From positions 31,372,108 to 31,436,107 of the forward strand of contig OZ018408.1 in the NCBI GenBank assembly GCA_963969595.1: 64,000 nucleotides of DNA, given 5' to 3'. Position 1 is the first letter of the stretch. Every line of letters begins with the position of its first letter. Below, piece after piece: positions 35,312 to 46,174 of this stretch. A program made the translations under genes and the position numbers. This DNA comes from Neckera pumila (Eukaryota > Streptophyta > Bryopsida > Hypnales > Neckeraceae). The notes under the pieces were generated by a model. It was not told where the DNA came from. It saw nothing but the letters and a program-made list of their open reading frames with translations, and did not search any database.

Positions 35312-36904
35312 CATACCTGAAACTTGTCGTTGTTGCACTGATTCTCTATCGTCCGTCTTATTATCGACACGGTTCCCACTGAGTGCGCCTGGGTTGGATT
35401 CCTTGGCCTGCCCATGTCCTCCCATACCGATCGCGCTCCTAGTATATTTGTTGCCCAGGAAGGCTGAACTGCTACGAAGTGGTTTGTGCGGTTATAATAT
35501 GCCGAAATGCTTCGCAGCTTCTCCGCATCATTTGACCACACGAGGAAGCAATTCCATTTTCAAAAATGCTCCCTCTCTTTTTTATTCACGTTGTTGGCGT
35601 CGTCGAACATGAAATTGCTGGCCAAGACACTGTGCTGACCATTGATGATGTAGAACTTCCCTCCCTCGATGTCCTCCCACTTCTTAGGTTTAGTCGTGTG
35701 CCCTATTGGCATGACGCACAACGTTTGTTTGGTGCTCTTGTCTAGGATATTCAAGAGGTACTTCACCATGCCGTCGACGATGTCGTCCTGCCTGGAACGA
35801 ATATTGTATGTCACGGGGGGCATAATGAGCTGTGAGATGTCTATCTCCTTCTTCTCATCAACTGCGAGGATGTAGGCATCGTCACATGTCGTCCAGAACT
35901 TCTGGTAAACTTTGCTAATATGCTCATAGTCGGGCTTCTTCTCAGTCGCCTGCGAGTGTGGGACGTTCTCCATCTCGTCCACGTAACTGCCCTTTGCAAT
36001 TTCAGATTGCTCCGACGCCCTTGGCAGTGCTACAGCTCTGGACATGGTGGCAGCAACTTTCTTCCCCTTCTTTGTAGGTGTTTTCTGGGGGGGGTGCTCC
36101 CGAGTTTTTTGTCCGCGGCTTCCTCCCGTCTCCTTGGCCACGGTCTACCGTGAGCTCTCGCTAGTGCCCTGCTTCTGAAGGTCCATTGACACGGAGCGGG
36201 GTCGGTTCTGCATGCTCTGATGTTCAATCTTCCCCTTTGGAGTATTGAAGTCTCCGAACAATACTCGTATTTTACTGCAGAGGTGCCTCCAGGCCAGCGG
36301 CGTCCCGTTTGCATTCAACCACTCGTTATTGTCTAATTTTCTCTCAAGCTCCTTGATTTCCATGCTGAAGGGCGTTGTTTCAAGGTTGCTTAGCAGAGGG
36401 GTCATGTGAAACGGAATGAGCACTGATTCCAAGCAGATTGTGAAGTGGTATTGGTCATTCTTTGAGACTCCAGAAATTGTTGTAACACATTTGATTTTTA
36501 TGGTGGGATGGGTATTTGCTTCCACGTCTTTCACTCTCTCATCGAACGAAAGCTGTAAAAAGATTTGGGCGTTCTTGAATCTGTACGAAAAGTAGAATTG
36601 ATTGGTGAATGGTAGCATGATAAAACCCTAGGCCTCCACTCTATCTGGATCCTTGAATTCCCAATAGACCCCTTCAATAAGAGAGTCGTCTCCTCCGGCG
36701 TCCTCCTCTGCGATATGCAGATTGCATTTCTTGAAGTACATTTCGAGGGCTTCCATTTGGTTCTCCATTCTGCAAATAGTACATTGTCATCATTTAGTCT
36801 ATTGATGCTTTCTTTGAGGAGCTGATTGAGCATGACTTTGTATTCTCTTCAGGGGTGCAATATGCTTTAGGATTTGTGCGGCAGAGTAAGACGAGCATGT
36901 TGTT

Positions 36905-37350
36905 TTAGCGCGACTCGAGCTAATTAGTCATTTCCTAGTTCTGTACTTAATGAAGCGACATGAAGTTGAGTTTTGCACAGACATTCAGTTTACTATATTG
37001 CTATTTCAGCGCGAGTCGCGCTGAACCGTCGAGGTGTTCTGACTTTATATCTGGTAGTCTAGCTCTGCCTTTAGTTGAATGATATCCGTAATGGGCATTA
37101 GCACTTCTGTCGATTCAGCGCGGGTCGCACTGATGTGGCGAGTGTGCGACAGATAGATGGTCTTATATGTTTAAGCGCGTGGCATGGATTTGATTTCAGA
37201 GGTTATACGTGGGTTTCGATAGTTTAGTTTAGAGGACTTGTTCATGAGGTTCGGCAGTATCACTCATGTCATTTTAGCGCGAGTCGCGCTGAAATGACAT
37301 GGGTGACATTGCTGGACAGGCGTACATTAGCCAATTTAGCGCGCCTCCCA
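36905..37350. repeat. Palindromic repeat cluster 3, upstream of the INGQHS gene
   Basis: Units lie near 36906, 37006, 37114, 37265 and, degenerate, 37336. The first has the minus-type centre (GACT). The next three have the plus-type centre (GAGT or GGGT). The unit at 37265-37301 is extended to 18-bp arms with one mismatch (CATGTCATTT...AAATGACATG). They lie in the presumed 5' UTR intron or promoter. Confidence 0.75.
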
Positions 37351-39224
37351 CTACATTGCTAGAGTTCCTTGACAGATTTGGGCATTCATAATTAGGTTTC
37401 AAAATAACTAAATACACGGAGAACTACTAAGGCTTCGACTGTGTACAAGGATGTTGTCGGGGGAATTTGCAGTTGAATCGCACACCAATTCCTTTCTGGA
37501 CCCCTACTTGCCTGGTTTACGGTTTGAATGTGCAACCCTGAAAACAAGTTACATGTTACACATCAAACGACTAATATTCCATTAAGTCAGAAACTCTAAC
37601 TTCAAAACTAATAGCAACTAATCTGAGGAAAAATGTTTAGCTCATACAGAAATAAAGGAAGGCACAAACAATTTATGAAGAACATCCACAAGTATCCTAA
37701 AACACTAAAGGCACAACGAACATTACTTGCATTGAAATCAGAAGAGCAATAACAACCCTAAATTACAAACAGTGACAGAAAGAACAACAACAACAACATA
37801 AAGAAATGTCCAAATTGGATCTCTTAACGAAAACAAAAATTGCGCCCTAAATTCTTTCACAACTGTGGAAAAATAACTTTGAACAGCAAATCCATATTAA
37901 CACAATAAAAAAAAACAGTGACAAGGAAAGAACAAGAATTTGGATCACACCAAAGAAAAAGGACAAGCAATCCAAACCGTTCCACAACAAGAATCAAGCA
38001 AAAGTGAACAATAAATACCACACCCGGAAACCCTAGAATGCACCTGCAGACCAAAAGGCTAACTAGGACTAGTACAGGGACCTACTAAAGTATTTGCGGC
38101 TACACGCCACTTCTCTCTCACCCACCACCAAAAAAATTCAACAGTTACTGTACAAAATTGAGATGCACCAACATCCAAAACTGAATCCACACACGGAGAG
38201 CCACATCGCGACCCTAAACCAAAACCCCGACACGTCTGTCCTACTCAAACCTTCTTCACTCGCTTGATAGTAGAAACCCGCAGCCTGTATTGTACTCTCA
38301 GTATAATTCACCTCTTGAGAATATTAATCTCAATAGAACAAAGTCCGTGCATTGCAAGCTTAGAAACCCACTAAAAGGGTGTTACCATTGGCAGGGTTTC
38401 CTACTGGGGAGAACGTTTTTTCTTCGGTTGTCCTTTGCTTACTATGTTGGATTGACAAGCTAGGGTTGTATGCTTTGTAGAAACATAGAGAGTCGTTTAT
38501 ACAGGAGAATGACTTCTGGTTTCTCTCCTGAAATGGCATCAATACAATATGTAGATTGAACCTGCACTATAACCCTCTGTTGACCGAACTCCCCCAAATT
38601 TTCAAAGGCAACAAAAACAACGCTGTACGAGAGAAGAGAAGAATCCATACCTGATGCAAGAAGACCACAACTCTGAAAGAAAGTCTCCGGCAACCACGAG
38701 TAGCTTAGCGACTCCCCATCCGCTCCAACAAACCCCTTCGACAACCACCAGAAGCTAGCGACTCCCCTGTCCGCTCGAACAAACCGCAAAAGTGTACTCT
38801 AACTCTGAATTTGCTGACAAACTCAAGTGCGCAGCACTTCCAATTGACCTAATGCAAGCAGCAATCACCTTGCGCAACATATATCAACTCGCACAATAGC
38901 GATAACCTAGCGCAGTCGACCCGAAATTAAAAAGAGCACCTTATCTCACCTCGCATAGCAGCAATAACCTAGCGCAGTCGAACTCATCGGACAAGCAAGT
39001 AGAACTGACGCAAGTAGCACTCAAGCGAACAGCAAGTAGAACTCAGCGGACAGCAGGAGAAGGAACCCTGGACTCTCCGAAAGTAAGAAAGAGGAGATCG
39101 CGACAGCAATTGTGTCGAAACAAAAAGTCGAGAAAGCAAGAAAAACTAAGGATGCCAAACCCTATAGGGAGGGTGCGAAACCCTAACGCGGTACGTTGAT
39201 ACCCCTTACCCCGTGCTCGTATCC
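37351..39224 (-). promoter_or_regulatory. Presumed 5' region of the minus-strand cluster
   Basis: No coding exon can be defended. A 109-codon minus-strand frame (38460-38789) contains an internal near-duplication (GVASFWW/GESLSYSW with flanking FVGAD and FVRAD), which looks like tandemly repeated leader rather than protein. At 38840-38990 an approximately 70-80 bp unit is repeated (gataacctagcgcagtcga). It is likely promoter and untranslated leader of the cluster, or element edge. Confidence 0.3.
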
Positions 39225-39345
39225 GTGCTATACCCGTTGAATACCCCGCCCTCCCATACCCGTTCAATACCTCGCCCTCCCATACCCGTTCAATAACCTG
39301 TCCTCCCATACCCGTGCTTACATACCCGTCCAATACATAGGTACA
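39225..39345. repeat. Short tandem repeat, ~26-bp unit
   Basis: About four units of the type CATACCCGTTCAATACC with a gccctcc spacer, period about 26 bp. Beyond it the sequence returns to AT-rich DNA. Confidence 0.8.
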
Positions 39346-39499
39346 GTACTCGTGCTTATATACCCTAATTTAATAATCAGTCTCATATTTGATCCCGTAT
39401 CCAAACCTCGCAGTCGATATCCTTCCTGTCGCGAACCATGCATTTCATTTCCGAAACCAAACTTCTAAACCGGAAAGCCTTCATATCTAGTTCATATTT

Positions 39500-42400
39500 G
39501 AAGTAACCTTCTTCCATAGTTAATGCCCTGTTGTAGCAGTGTTTTTGGCTATTTAAAGTAATCCCTTACTTGATATTGGTACTCTTGTTCCTGCAAATTA
39601 TTGTCGATTGCATATTTTCATCCATCCGTGTGTTAAATGAGTGCAACTATCTTTTTGGAAATTTCTATATCAAAAGCGGAAGTTCACTGTACTATTAAAA
39701 CTTTTCGACCGTTAAGGACTTCCATATTTTTTGAGATGCACAATTTATAGAATCTCAGAATGGATTATTCATGAGTTCAAAAATAATCCATCTTCTTCAA
39801 GTGAAACACATAGGTGCTGTCGTGTAAATCATCCCTCCTGATAATAGGTGACATCACATAACTATTTCTATTGATTTGTAATTACACTTTCTCAATTAAA
39901 TTTTTTTTTATGTTTTGCTGTCTATCATAAAATTGTGAAGATTGAAGATTTTGGGGTTTCTGGCGTATTGAGAAAAATTGTTTGTCATTCAATGGTAGTT
40001 ATGGTCAAATATGCCACACAAGATAAAAAGCCTGTTCAACCTATTCTGAAAATATTTATTTTCAAATAAAAACCAAATGTGTTGGTTTCGAGTAGTAAGA
40101 TGAAAAGTAGGTCTTCAAAAAATAAGAATATTTTTCAAAGTCTTTAGTACGTGGATTGAGAATTAACCTTCTAATTTTGAAAGGGTTAATGTTGGTATTT
40201 GTATTTATTCAAATTTTCTTTTAGAAGAAATCAAATATTTGTAAACCGTGTAAAGGAAAAGAAATTATGAATGAAGTGTTTCACTTTTATTACTTCTATC
40301 AACTTTAGAATTAATAACACCTTATTGCCTAATTCAAATCATGAATTGAATTGAATGAAAGTCAGTATTTTGTTGTAATCATGAGGTTTTTATGTGAACA
40401 CTACCTATTTTAAATCCTGCAGATGAAAGAAATAATTCATGTGCTTTACAAAAACGCACTTCAAAAAATCATATAATTCAAGAATATATTCTCATGGATG
40501 TAAAAGTTTTTTAATGTTTACAACTTCTACAATATATTTGGTTAAGCATTTCACATTAGTCTACATACCAGAACTTCAAGTATTAGTTGTGAATAAAACA
40601 TAGAGCTTGATTTATGAGATGAAGTTTTTGTTTATATTGGACTTCATTACAAATGAGCACAGATCTGAAATTGTCATGCATGTAATATAGTGACCACATT
40701 TAGAAATTCCACATTTTTTTTGTTTGGTCTTTCACGCATGACTACCATGATTTTGTATATTCGTGAATACTAAACTAAAGGGCCCACTTTATTTCCAATT
40801 TCTTAAATAGTGTACAACTTCAAAGAAAAAGCACAAACTTCTGGTTCATAAATTGGAATCTTACAGTTCAATGCAAATTATATTGAATGTATCTTTTATT
40901 GTAGATTCACTCCATTATATTTGTTTTATGAGTTTTGTTGTTGGCAAAGTCTAATTCAATATTGTCTAAAATTGTAAATGTTGAAAATATGTAGAATTCT
41001 TAGAGTTAATGGAGTTAAACTTGTACATGAATTCCAAAAGTACTGGTGTTCCGGGTCATAAAAATTCTTGATGCGGTTTCTTTATAACTTTTTTACTCAT
41101 GTATAGTTTCATAAAAAATGACCACCAATTGAATATTGTAATGGATTTCAAGTTTTGACAATATGTACAACTTCTACAACTTTGGTAGTAGGCCTTCCAC
41201 AAGCGACTTCTAAGAATCATGGAAATTGTAAACATTGAACTACAATTCCCAAGTAATTCCCATATCAACTAAAAGTTGGGTTTTATTAAAAATGAACAAT
41301 AATTGAATAACCTAATGGATTTTGAACCTTTTGAATCCTTACAACTTCTACAAATTTTTCGTTAAGACTTTCATGTAAGAAATCCATAATTTTGAATGTC
41401 AATGGTCAATAAAGTGCATGACATGGAAAATGCGTATATATATTTAATGTAAGTAGGGGTAGATTACAAATGGTCACACATCAAATATTTCATGGATTCT
41501 AAATCTATATAAAATTTGCAACTCCTACATTTATTTGCTTATGCGTTGCACGTACGATTTATGTGACTATTGTTAATTGTGGTCATTAACGTGCAGGGCC
41601 CACTTGATTCCCCCCCTTTTTTTTCCAAGTCACAGTTCCTTACAAATGCATAGAAATTAAACATGTGCATGCATTAAAATAGTTTAAAATACTCTGAAGT
41701 CCTATTTTCTCTTCTTAGGCCTTGCATGTACATATTTAATGACTTATCCATTTTGTGGTCATTAAAATGCAGGACTTAACTTATTCCCATTTATTTTTAC
41801 TAAAAGGGTTCATTAGAAATGGGCACAAATATCATATTGTCATGAATTAGGTACCTTGAGATTATTATAAAACTTCTACCTTTTTTTGGATTAAGGCTTC
41901 TACCAATTGATTTCCATTTCTTTTTTATTTAATCATGTTCGGGTTCATGATAAATTGGCACGTCATTCATATGTCAATTTACAAAATGATATGCTCCACC
42001 AAGTTTATAATGTTCAAAAGATATATAATGCAGAACAAATTGAATTCCTATTAGGCCATTAATTAGTATTATTTTCCATTTTGTTGAACTTCCTGAAATA
42101 ATTTCAAAATAGCACAAACTTCGGATTCAACAATTTGTAAATAAATTTAATGGAATACTATCATGGAATTATAATCTCCAAAATGTTTACAACTTCTATA
42201 ACTTTGTAGTTAAGACTTCCACGTCATAATTATATGACTTTGGATATTTGTGGTGATTAAGGTCAACATAAAATTTCTATGTATATATTGTAATTCACAT
42301 AAGGATTGATTAGAAATGGGTAGATTGAAACCAAGGTTTGGATGAATTCCAACTTCTACATTATTTTTTTAAACATCCACGTGGACTTTATTTATGATTC

Positions 42401-42819
42401 ATGGATTTTTGGTTCACTAAAATACAACAATTTCATGCTTTCATTTGGGTTACGTGCCAATTAAAAAAAAATGGGAGATGAATTCAATGCGGCCATGGAT
42501 TTGAAACCATGGTTTGGATGAATTCCAACTTCTTCATTTTTCTTTTGAACATCCACGTGGACTTGTTTCACGATTCATGGATTTTTGGTTCACTAAAATT
42601 TAACAATTTCATGCTTTTGTTTGGGTTACGTGGCGAATAAAAAAAAATGGGAGATGAATTCAATGCGCCCATGGATTTGAAGGTAGGGTTTGGATAAATT
42701 CCAACTTCTTCATTTTTGGGGGAACATGCACGTACACTTCTTTGATGATTCATGGATTTTTGGTTCACCAAAATATGGCAAATGAATAATGAAAAAGCCA
42801 ACTTCTAATAGAATGTTTT
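39500..42819. repeat. Degenerate ~160-180-bp satellite array, left part
   Basis: Recurring blocks are ACAACTTCTACA(A/T)TTTTTGG, GGTTAAGACTTCCACGT, TTCATGGATTTTGG and TTCATTAGAAATGGGCACA. They recur in the same order with anchors near 41175, 41341, 41518, 41870, 42190, 42350, 42527 and 42704. Most intervals are 160-180 bp and one is double. The last two and a half monomers (42335-42795) are well conserved, with period 176-177 bp. Older monomers extend left to at least 40.5 kb. The array is non-coding. Confidence 0.65.
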
Positions 42820-43111
42820 TGTCACAGCACAGGGTAAGCAATTTTCCAGTTATACTACCAAAAACCACTTTAAAGTATAACAAAGTGACTCTAAAGATTG
42901 AACCCGCAAGATTCTGTGAAGTAGATAGCCTTATTTGGTCTCTAAGCTAAGTCAATACCTATATTTCCTCTTCCGGTTCAAACACACAACCGGAAACACA
43001 ACAACACCCAGAACTACAATCAAACCCTTTTTTATTTCTCCGATCCGGTCCACATTCCGATTGGGTCTGATCAACTCTCATCCGCTCATACTACTACCCG
43101 GTTTAGTTTTA

Positions 43112-43132
43112 CCTCTGTTTCACCATCAGAGG
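43112..43132 (-). other. Conserved covarying stem-loop (copy B)
   Basis: Identical to the stem-loop at 22483-22503 of copy A: CCTCTG/CAGAGG stem, nine-base loop, GGATC following. Confidence 0.6.
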
Positions 43133-43965
43133 GATCGCCCCTTGTTTTTGAGAGTGGCAGGCCCGCCGCTCCTTCTGTGAATTATAGTGGCTGAAGACCC
43201 ACTTCTTCTTTCTTCAATTCTCTACACTAACCCGGACCCGGTTTGATCCTTCACAGCAACCCAGAAAACTCTCCGGATCACTGGTCACACAAAGACCCCC
43301 CGTACGGCCCTTCCATACTACAACAACCTTAGCGCCCCGTTCCGTCTGTGCGAAGCCAGGCGGCTGCAAGAGAACCCGTCCGTTCCAACCTCTACTAAAG
43401 TTCTTTCGTTTGCCCAATGAGGCGGCGAGATCTCTCAGGAGATCGGACACTCAACCGGATTTCACACCCAGGAGTTCTAGCACGACTAAAGAATCCCTCC
43501 CTATCCGCCTAGCCTAACAATGGCTGTCTTGCCCGGAATTCTAAACTCTAGAGCTGCTGAGGAACTAGAATCCACTCCCAACGCTTTCGCAACCCGCTCA
43601 CCTGCACATAAGACTAAAACAAACACGCCAAAGGGAGAAATCGCACCCACACTAGCACGCGCCTTCCTAACTCCTCGCCCCACGATCCTGCCGCACACGG
43701 GAGAGACACACAACAAGAAGCCAAGAGAAGACGTACGCAAAAATGAGGTGAAAGAACTCCCAGCTCCCAAGCGGGGGCTGACTTATATACAACTTGATTA
43801 CAAAGCAAAAAGGGACCTCAAAATCCGCGCTGGAAATCCGGATCCGATCCTAACAAGCCAGACCGGATAGTCATCCGATCCGGTCCTAACAAGCCAGACC
43901 GGATAATCATCTGATCCGGTCCTAACTAACTTACAAATATTTTACATTCCTACTAACTTCCTATC

Positions 43966-45618
43966 CTACTCTCCAATTCCCCCGCCCAGCGTAGGACTCT
44001 TAGGTTCCTCGGGCAGTTGATTGAAGACGTCTGCCAAGTTCCGGCTCCGTTCACCGGCAGCTGGATCCGGAAGATCTGACCCGGGCAACGAATCTATCTG
44101 AATTGGCTGCCCCGTTCCAGGTCTCCTGTGACTCTTCCGTGACTCGGGTGTATGATCCTTGCGCTCACCCGGATTCGATCTTCCTGCTGGAAACGAATCC
44201 GGCATCGAAATGTCCGAGAGGTGGATTTCCCGGGAAAATAAGGACCCGTTCAGCTTCTGACTGCTGATGTCCATCCGGTCGGCCACCTCTCGTGCTACCA
44301 CTAAGGATGCTTCCACCCGATCGGTGAAGTCGCTGAGGATCCGAACTATCCGGGAACCGGATACCTTCTTCTCCTCGTGCACCCCTTGGTTAAATAAGGC
44401 CGCCTTGACTGCGGTGGATCCGGACTCTCCAAGAGTGCCCTTCACCAATTCAGCCACCTTCCGGGTTGCCTCCGCCATCTCCCGGACTGCTGCCTTGTCT
44501 TACCTGAGGGTGACCATGTCCGTCCTCAGAGTATCGACTTCCTCCTGAAGTCAACGGATCTCCCTCTCCTGTTTCCGGTTCTCTTCCGGATCGGCCAGGA
44601 ATTGTCCCACCTTACCCGGCAAATCGCTATCGACTGGTGCACCCACCAGTTCAGAGATAGTGCTTAAAGTCCTCTGCTTGACCTCCCAGTCCGCCCGTAT
44701 TCCGGCCAGGACAACCGTTAACTGGTTGAACGGGTCGGTCGGATCCTCGAGATCCGGCATCTCAACATCCGGTCCCTGTTCTGGTGTGGACTGGGGGTTC
44801 GACGGGGGTCTTCTCTTATGAGTAGGCGTCGTCTTCTGACGCTTCCTCTGTCGGGACGGCTCTTCCTCTTCTTCTTCTTCCGTCTCGGGTTCGGATCCGG
44901 TTTGCTCCTCCACCTCGTCATCCGAACCCGACTCTCCATACTTCAGGATCAATTCCTGAACACCCCACGTCTTCTCCTCAGCAGGAGTGAGAAGTTGGTT
45001 CCGCTGGTAGAGGTGGAAAAGGTAGGGACTCAAAGGAGTGGCCCTACTCTTTCCGATCCTCGTCACCAGCTGGGACACCAAATCGGAAAAGATCCGGGTC
45101 CAGTTCACCTTCCGTTTCCCGCTCAGGGAACCAAAAATGGTGTTGCCGAGGGTCATTGTCACCCTTGTCGGCTTCTCCGGGTGGACGATCGGAACCAGGA
45201 ACTGAAGGAGGTTACGATGCCAGTCGTTCTTACAGTCTACGACCGCGTACCCGTCTTTGTTACTCGGTTCCCCATGAAACTTGTCATGGATGAACTTGTC
45301 CTTCTGCCCGGCCATACCGGAACCTCCCATCCAGAAGTTGTAAACTTCCCTCCACCGTTCTTCTTCCCATTCGGTCGGGCGGCCCCGGAGAGTGTTGTTG
45401 AACTCGTTCGACACCTTGCACTTGATCTCCCTCACCATCCGCTCCTCATGAAACCCCCAGGGTTTATCGATCAGGACGAGGCACCCCATGGCGTTGAGAT
45501 CTTCCATCAGCTCAGTCTGGGCCGGTTCCTCCATAGGAATGACCGGAACTATCTTCCGGAGCTTGACGTCGGAGGAGGAGCTAGGAGCGCCCGGTCTGGT
45601 CTTACGCAGGTGAGGCAT
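43966..45618 (-). pseudogene. Broken element ORF (copy B)
   Basis: Same 551-codon frame as in copy A, from ATG 45618 to 43966, with the same two in-frame stops: TGA at 44551-44553 and TAA at 44500-44502. Only about four residues differ from copy A, all in the N-terminal half (Leu to Pro, Ser to Pro, Ala to Val, Arg to Trp, A to B). The coiled-coil part is identical. Because both stops are shared, the ORF was already broken before the copies separated, or was made uniform afterwards by gene conversion. Confidence 0.7.
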
Positions 45619-46174
45619 GGACACGAGACGACTGCTGGACCCTTACCGATCGCTACCTCACTCTCTCCTAGCCGCACGTTCCGTTCCTCACTTCCTCTCA
45701 TCCGATCTCAACCGGAAAGCACTCACAAAACCTGCAACCCACACGTTCTTTACTCTTCCTACACTCTCAGACACACCTAGCCGGAAGCGCACATACATCA
45801 ATGGCTCTGGAGCGGACGGAGGCGAAAAAGCGCTCAAGGTCAGCTCCAGAGCTCAAGGGGAGTAAAGGAGTGAAAATGAGGACGACTAGCGCTTATATAC
45901 TCTCAGGACCCCTGGCATGTCATCATGACCTTTTCCGGTCCGGTCCTCTCTCGATCCGGTCCAACCCTAATCCGTTTTGAGGTGAAATCCGGATATGATT
46001 CCGCTCCTGAATACTAACATTCTGACCGGATCAGATACAGTTTTCTCCTTACTGGATTATCGTGGCCTATCCGTAGTTTCCTTCTGCCCTTCTAACTGGA
46101 TACGGATCCTAATTACATGTTTCCGTTCCGTTATTCAGACAATCAGAGGAAAACCAAAAATTCCGGTTGCGACA

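Larger units (their letters stand above)
32498..36768 (-). pseudogene. Long multi-exon gene with INGQHS (DGQHR-like) motif
   Basis: Coding exons on the minus strand: 36768-35317, 35202-33874 and 33556-32498, all joined in phase 0. Introns are 35316-35203 (114 bp, CAG|GTATGC donor, TCACAG acceptor) and 33873-33557 (317 bp, ATG|GTGAGT donor, CTGCAG acceptor). The ATG at 36768 follows a 3' splice-like TTTGCAG, so a 5' UTR intron is likely. The frame spans about 1279 codons with three in-frame stops: TAG 36628-36630, TAG 36145-36147 and TGA 35560-35562. Around codon 370-380 it reads FYIINGQHSVLASN, resembling the DGQHR motif of ParB/DndB-like proteins. The middle part is unrecognised and basic. 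The last exon has an acidic run (DDEDDLTKEEEDDDEEEED), a Lys/Arg NLS-like patch, and a Gln-rich coiled coil (LAQKQQELALMQLRIDMEQE). It is probably a TE-borne or repeated gene; its function is unknown. Confidence 0.6.
42820..46174 (-). mobile_element. Copy B of the 3.4-kb TG...CA-terminated repeat
   Basis: 3355 bp, nearly identical to copy A, with ends TGTCACAGCACAGGG and CCGGTTGCGACA. Flanking pentamers are gtttt (42815-42819) and atttt (46175-46179), again with one mismatch. It is inserted in the degenerate satellite, which resumes at 46175. By eye the central 2.4 kb shows no difference from copy A, whereas the first 30 bp and the last 1 kb do. Confidence 0.75.

Noticed and set aside
38460..38789. 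109-codon minus-strand frame as first exon of the cluster
   Set aside because: It contains an internal near-duplication typical of repeated leader DNA, has no domain, and lacks a clear donor leading to the ATG at 36768.
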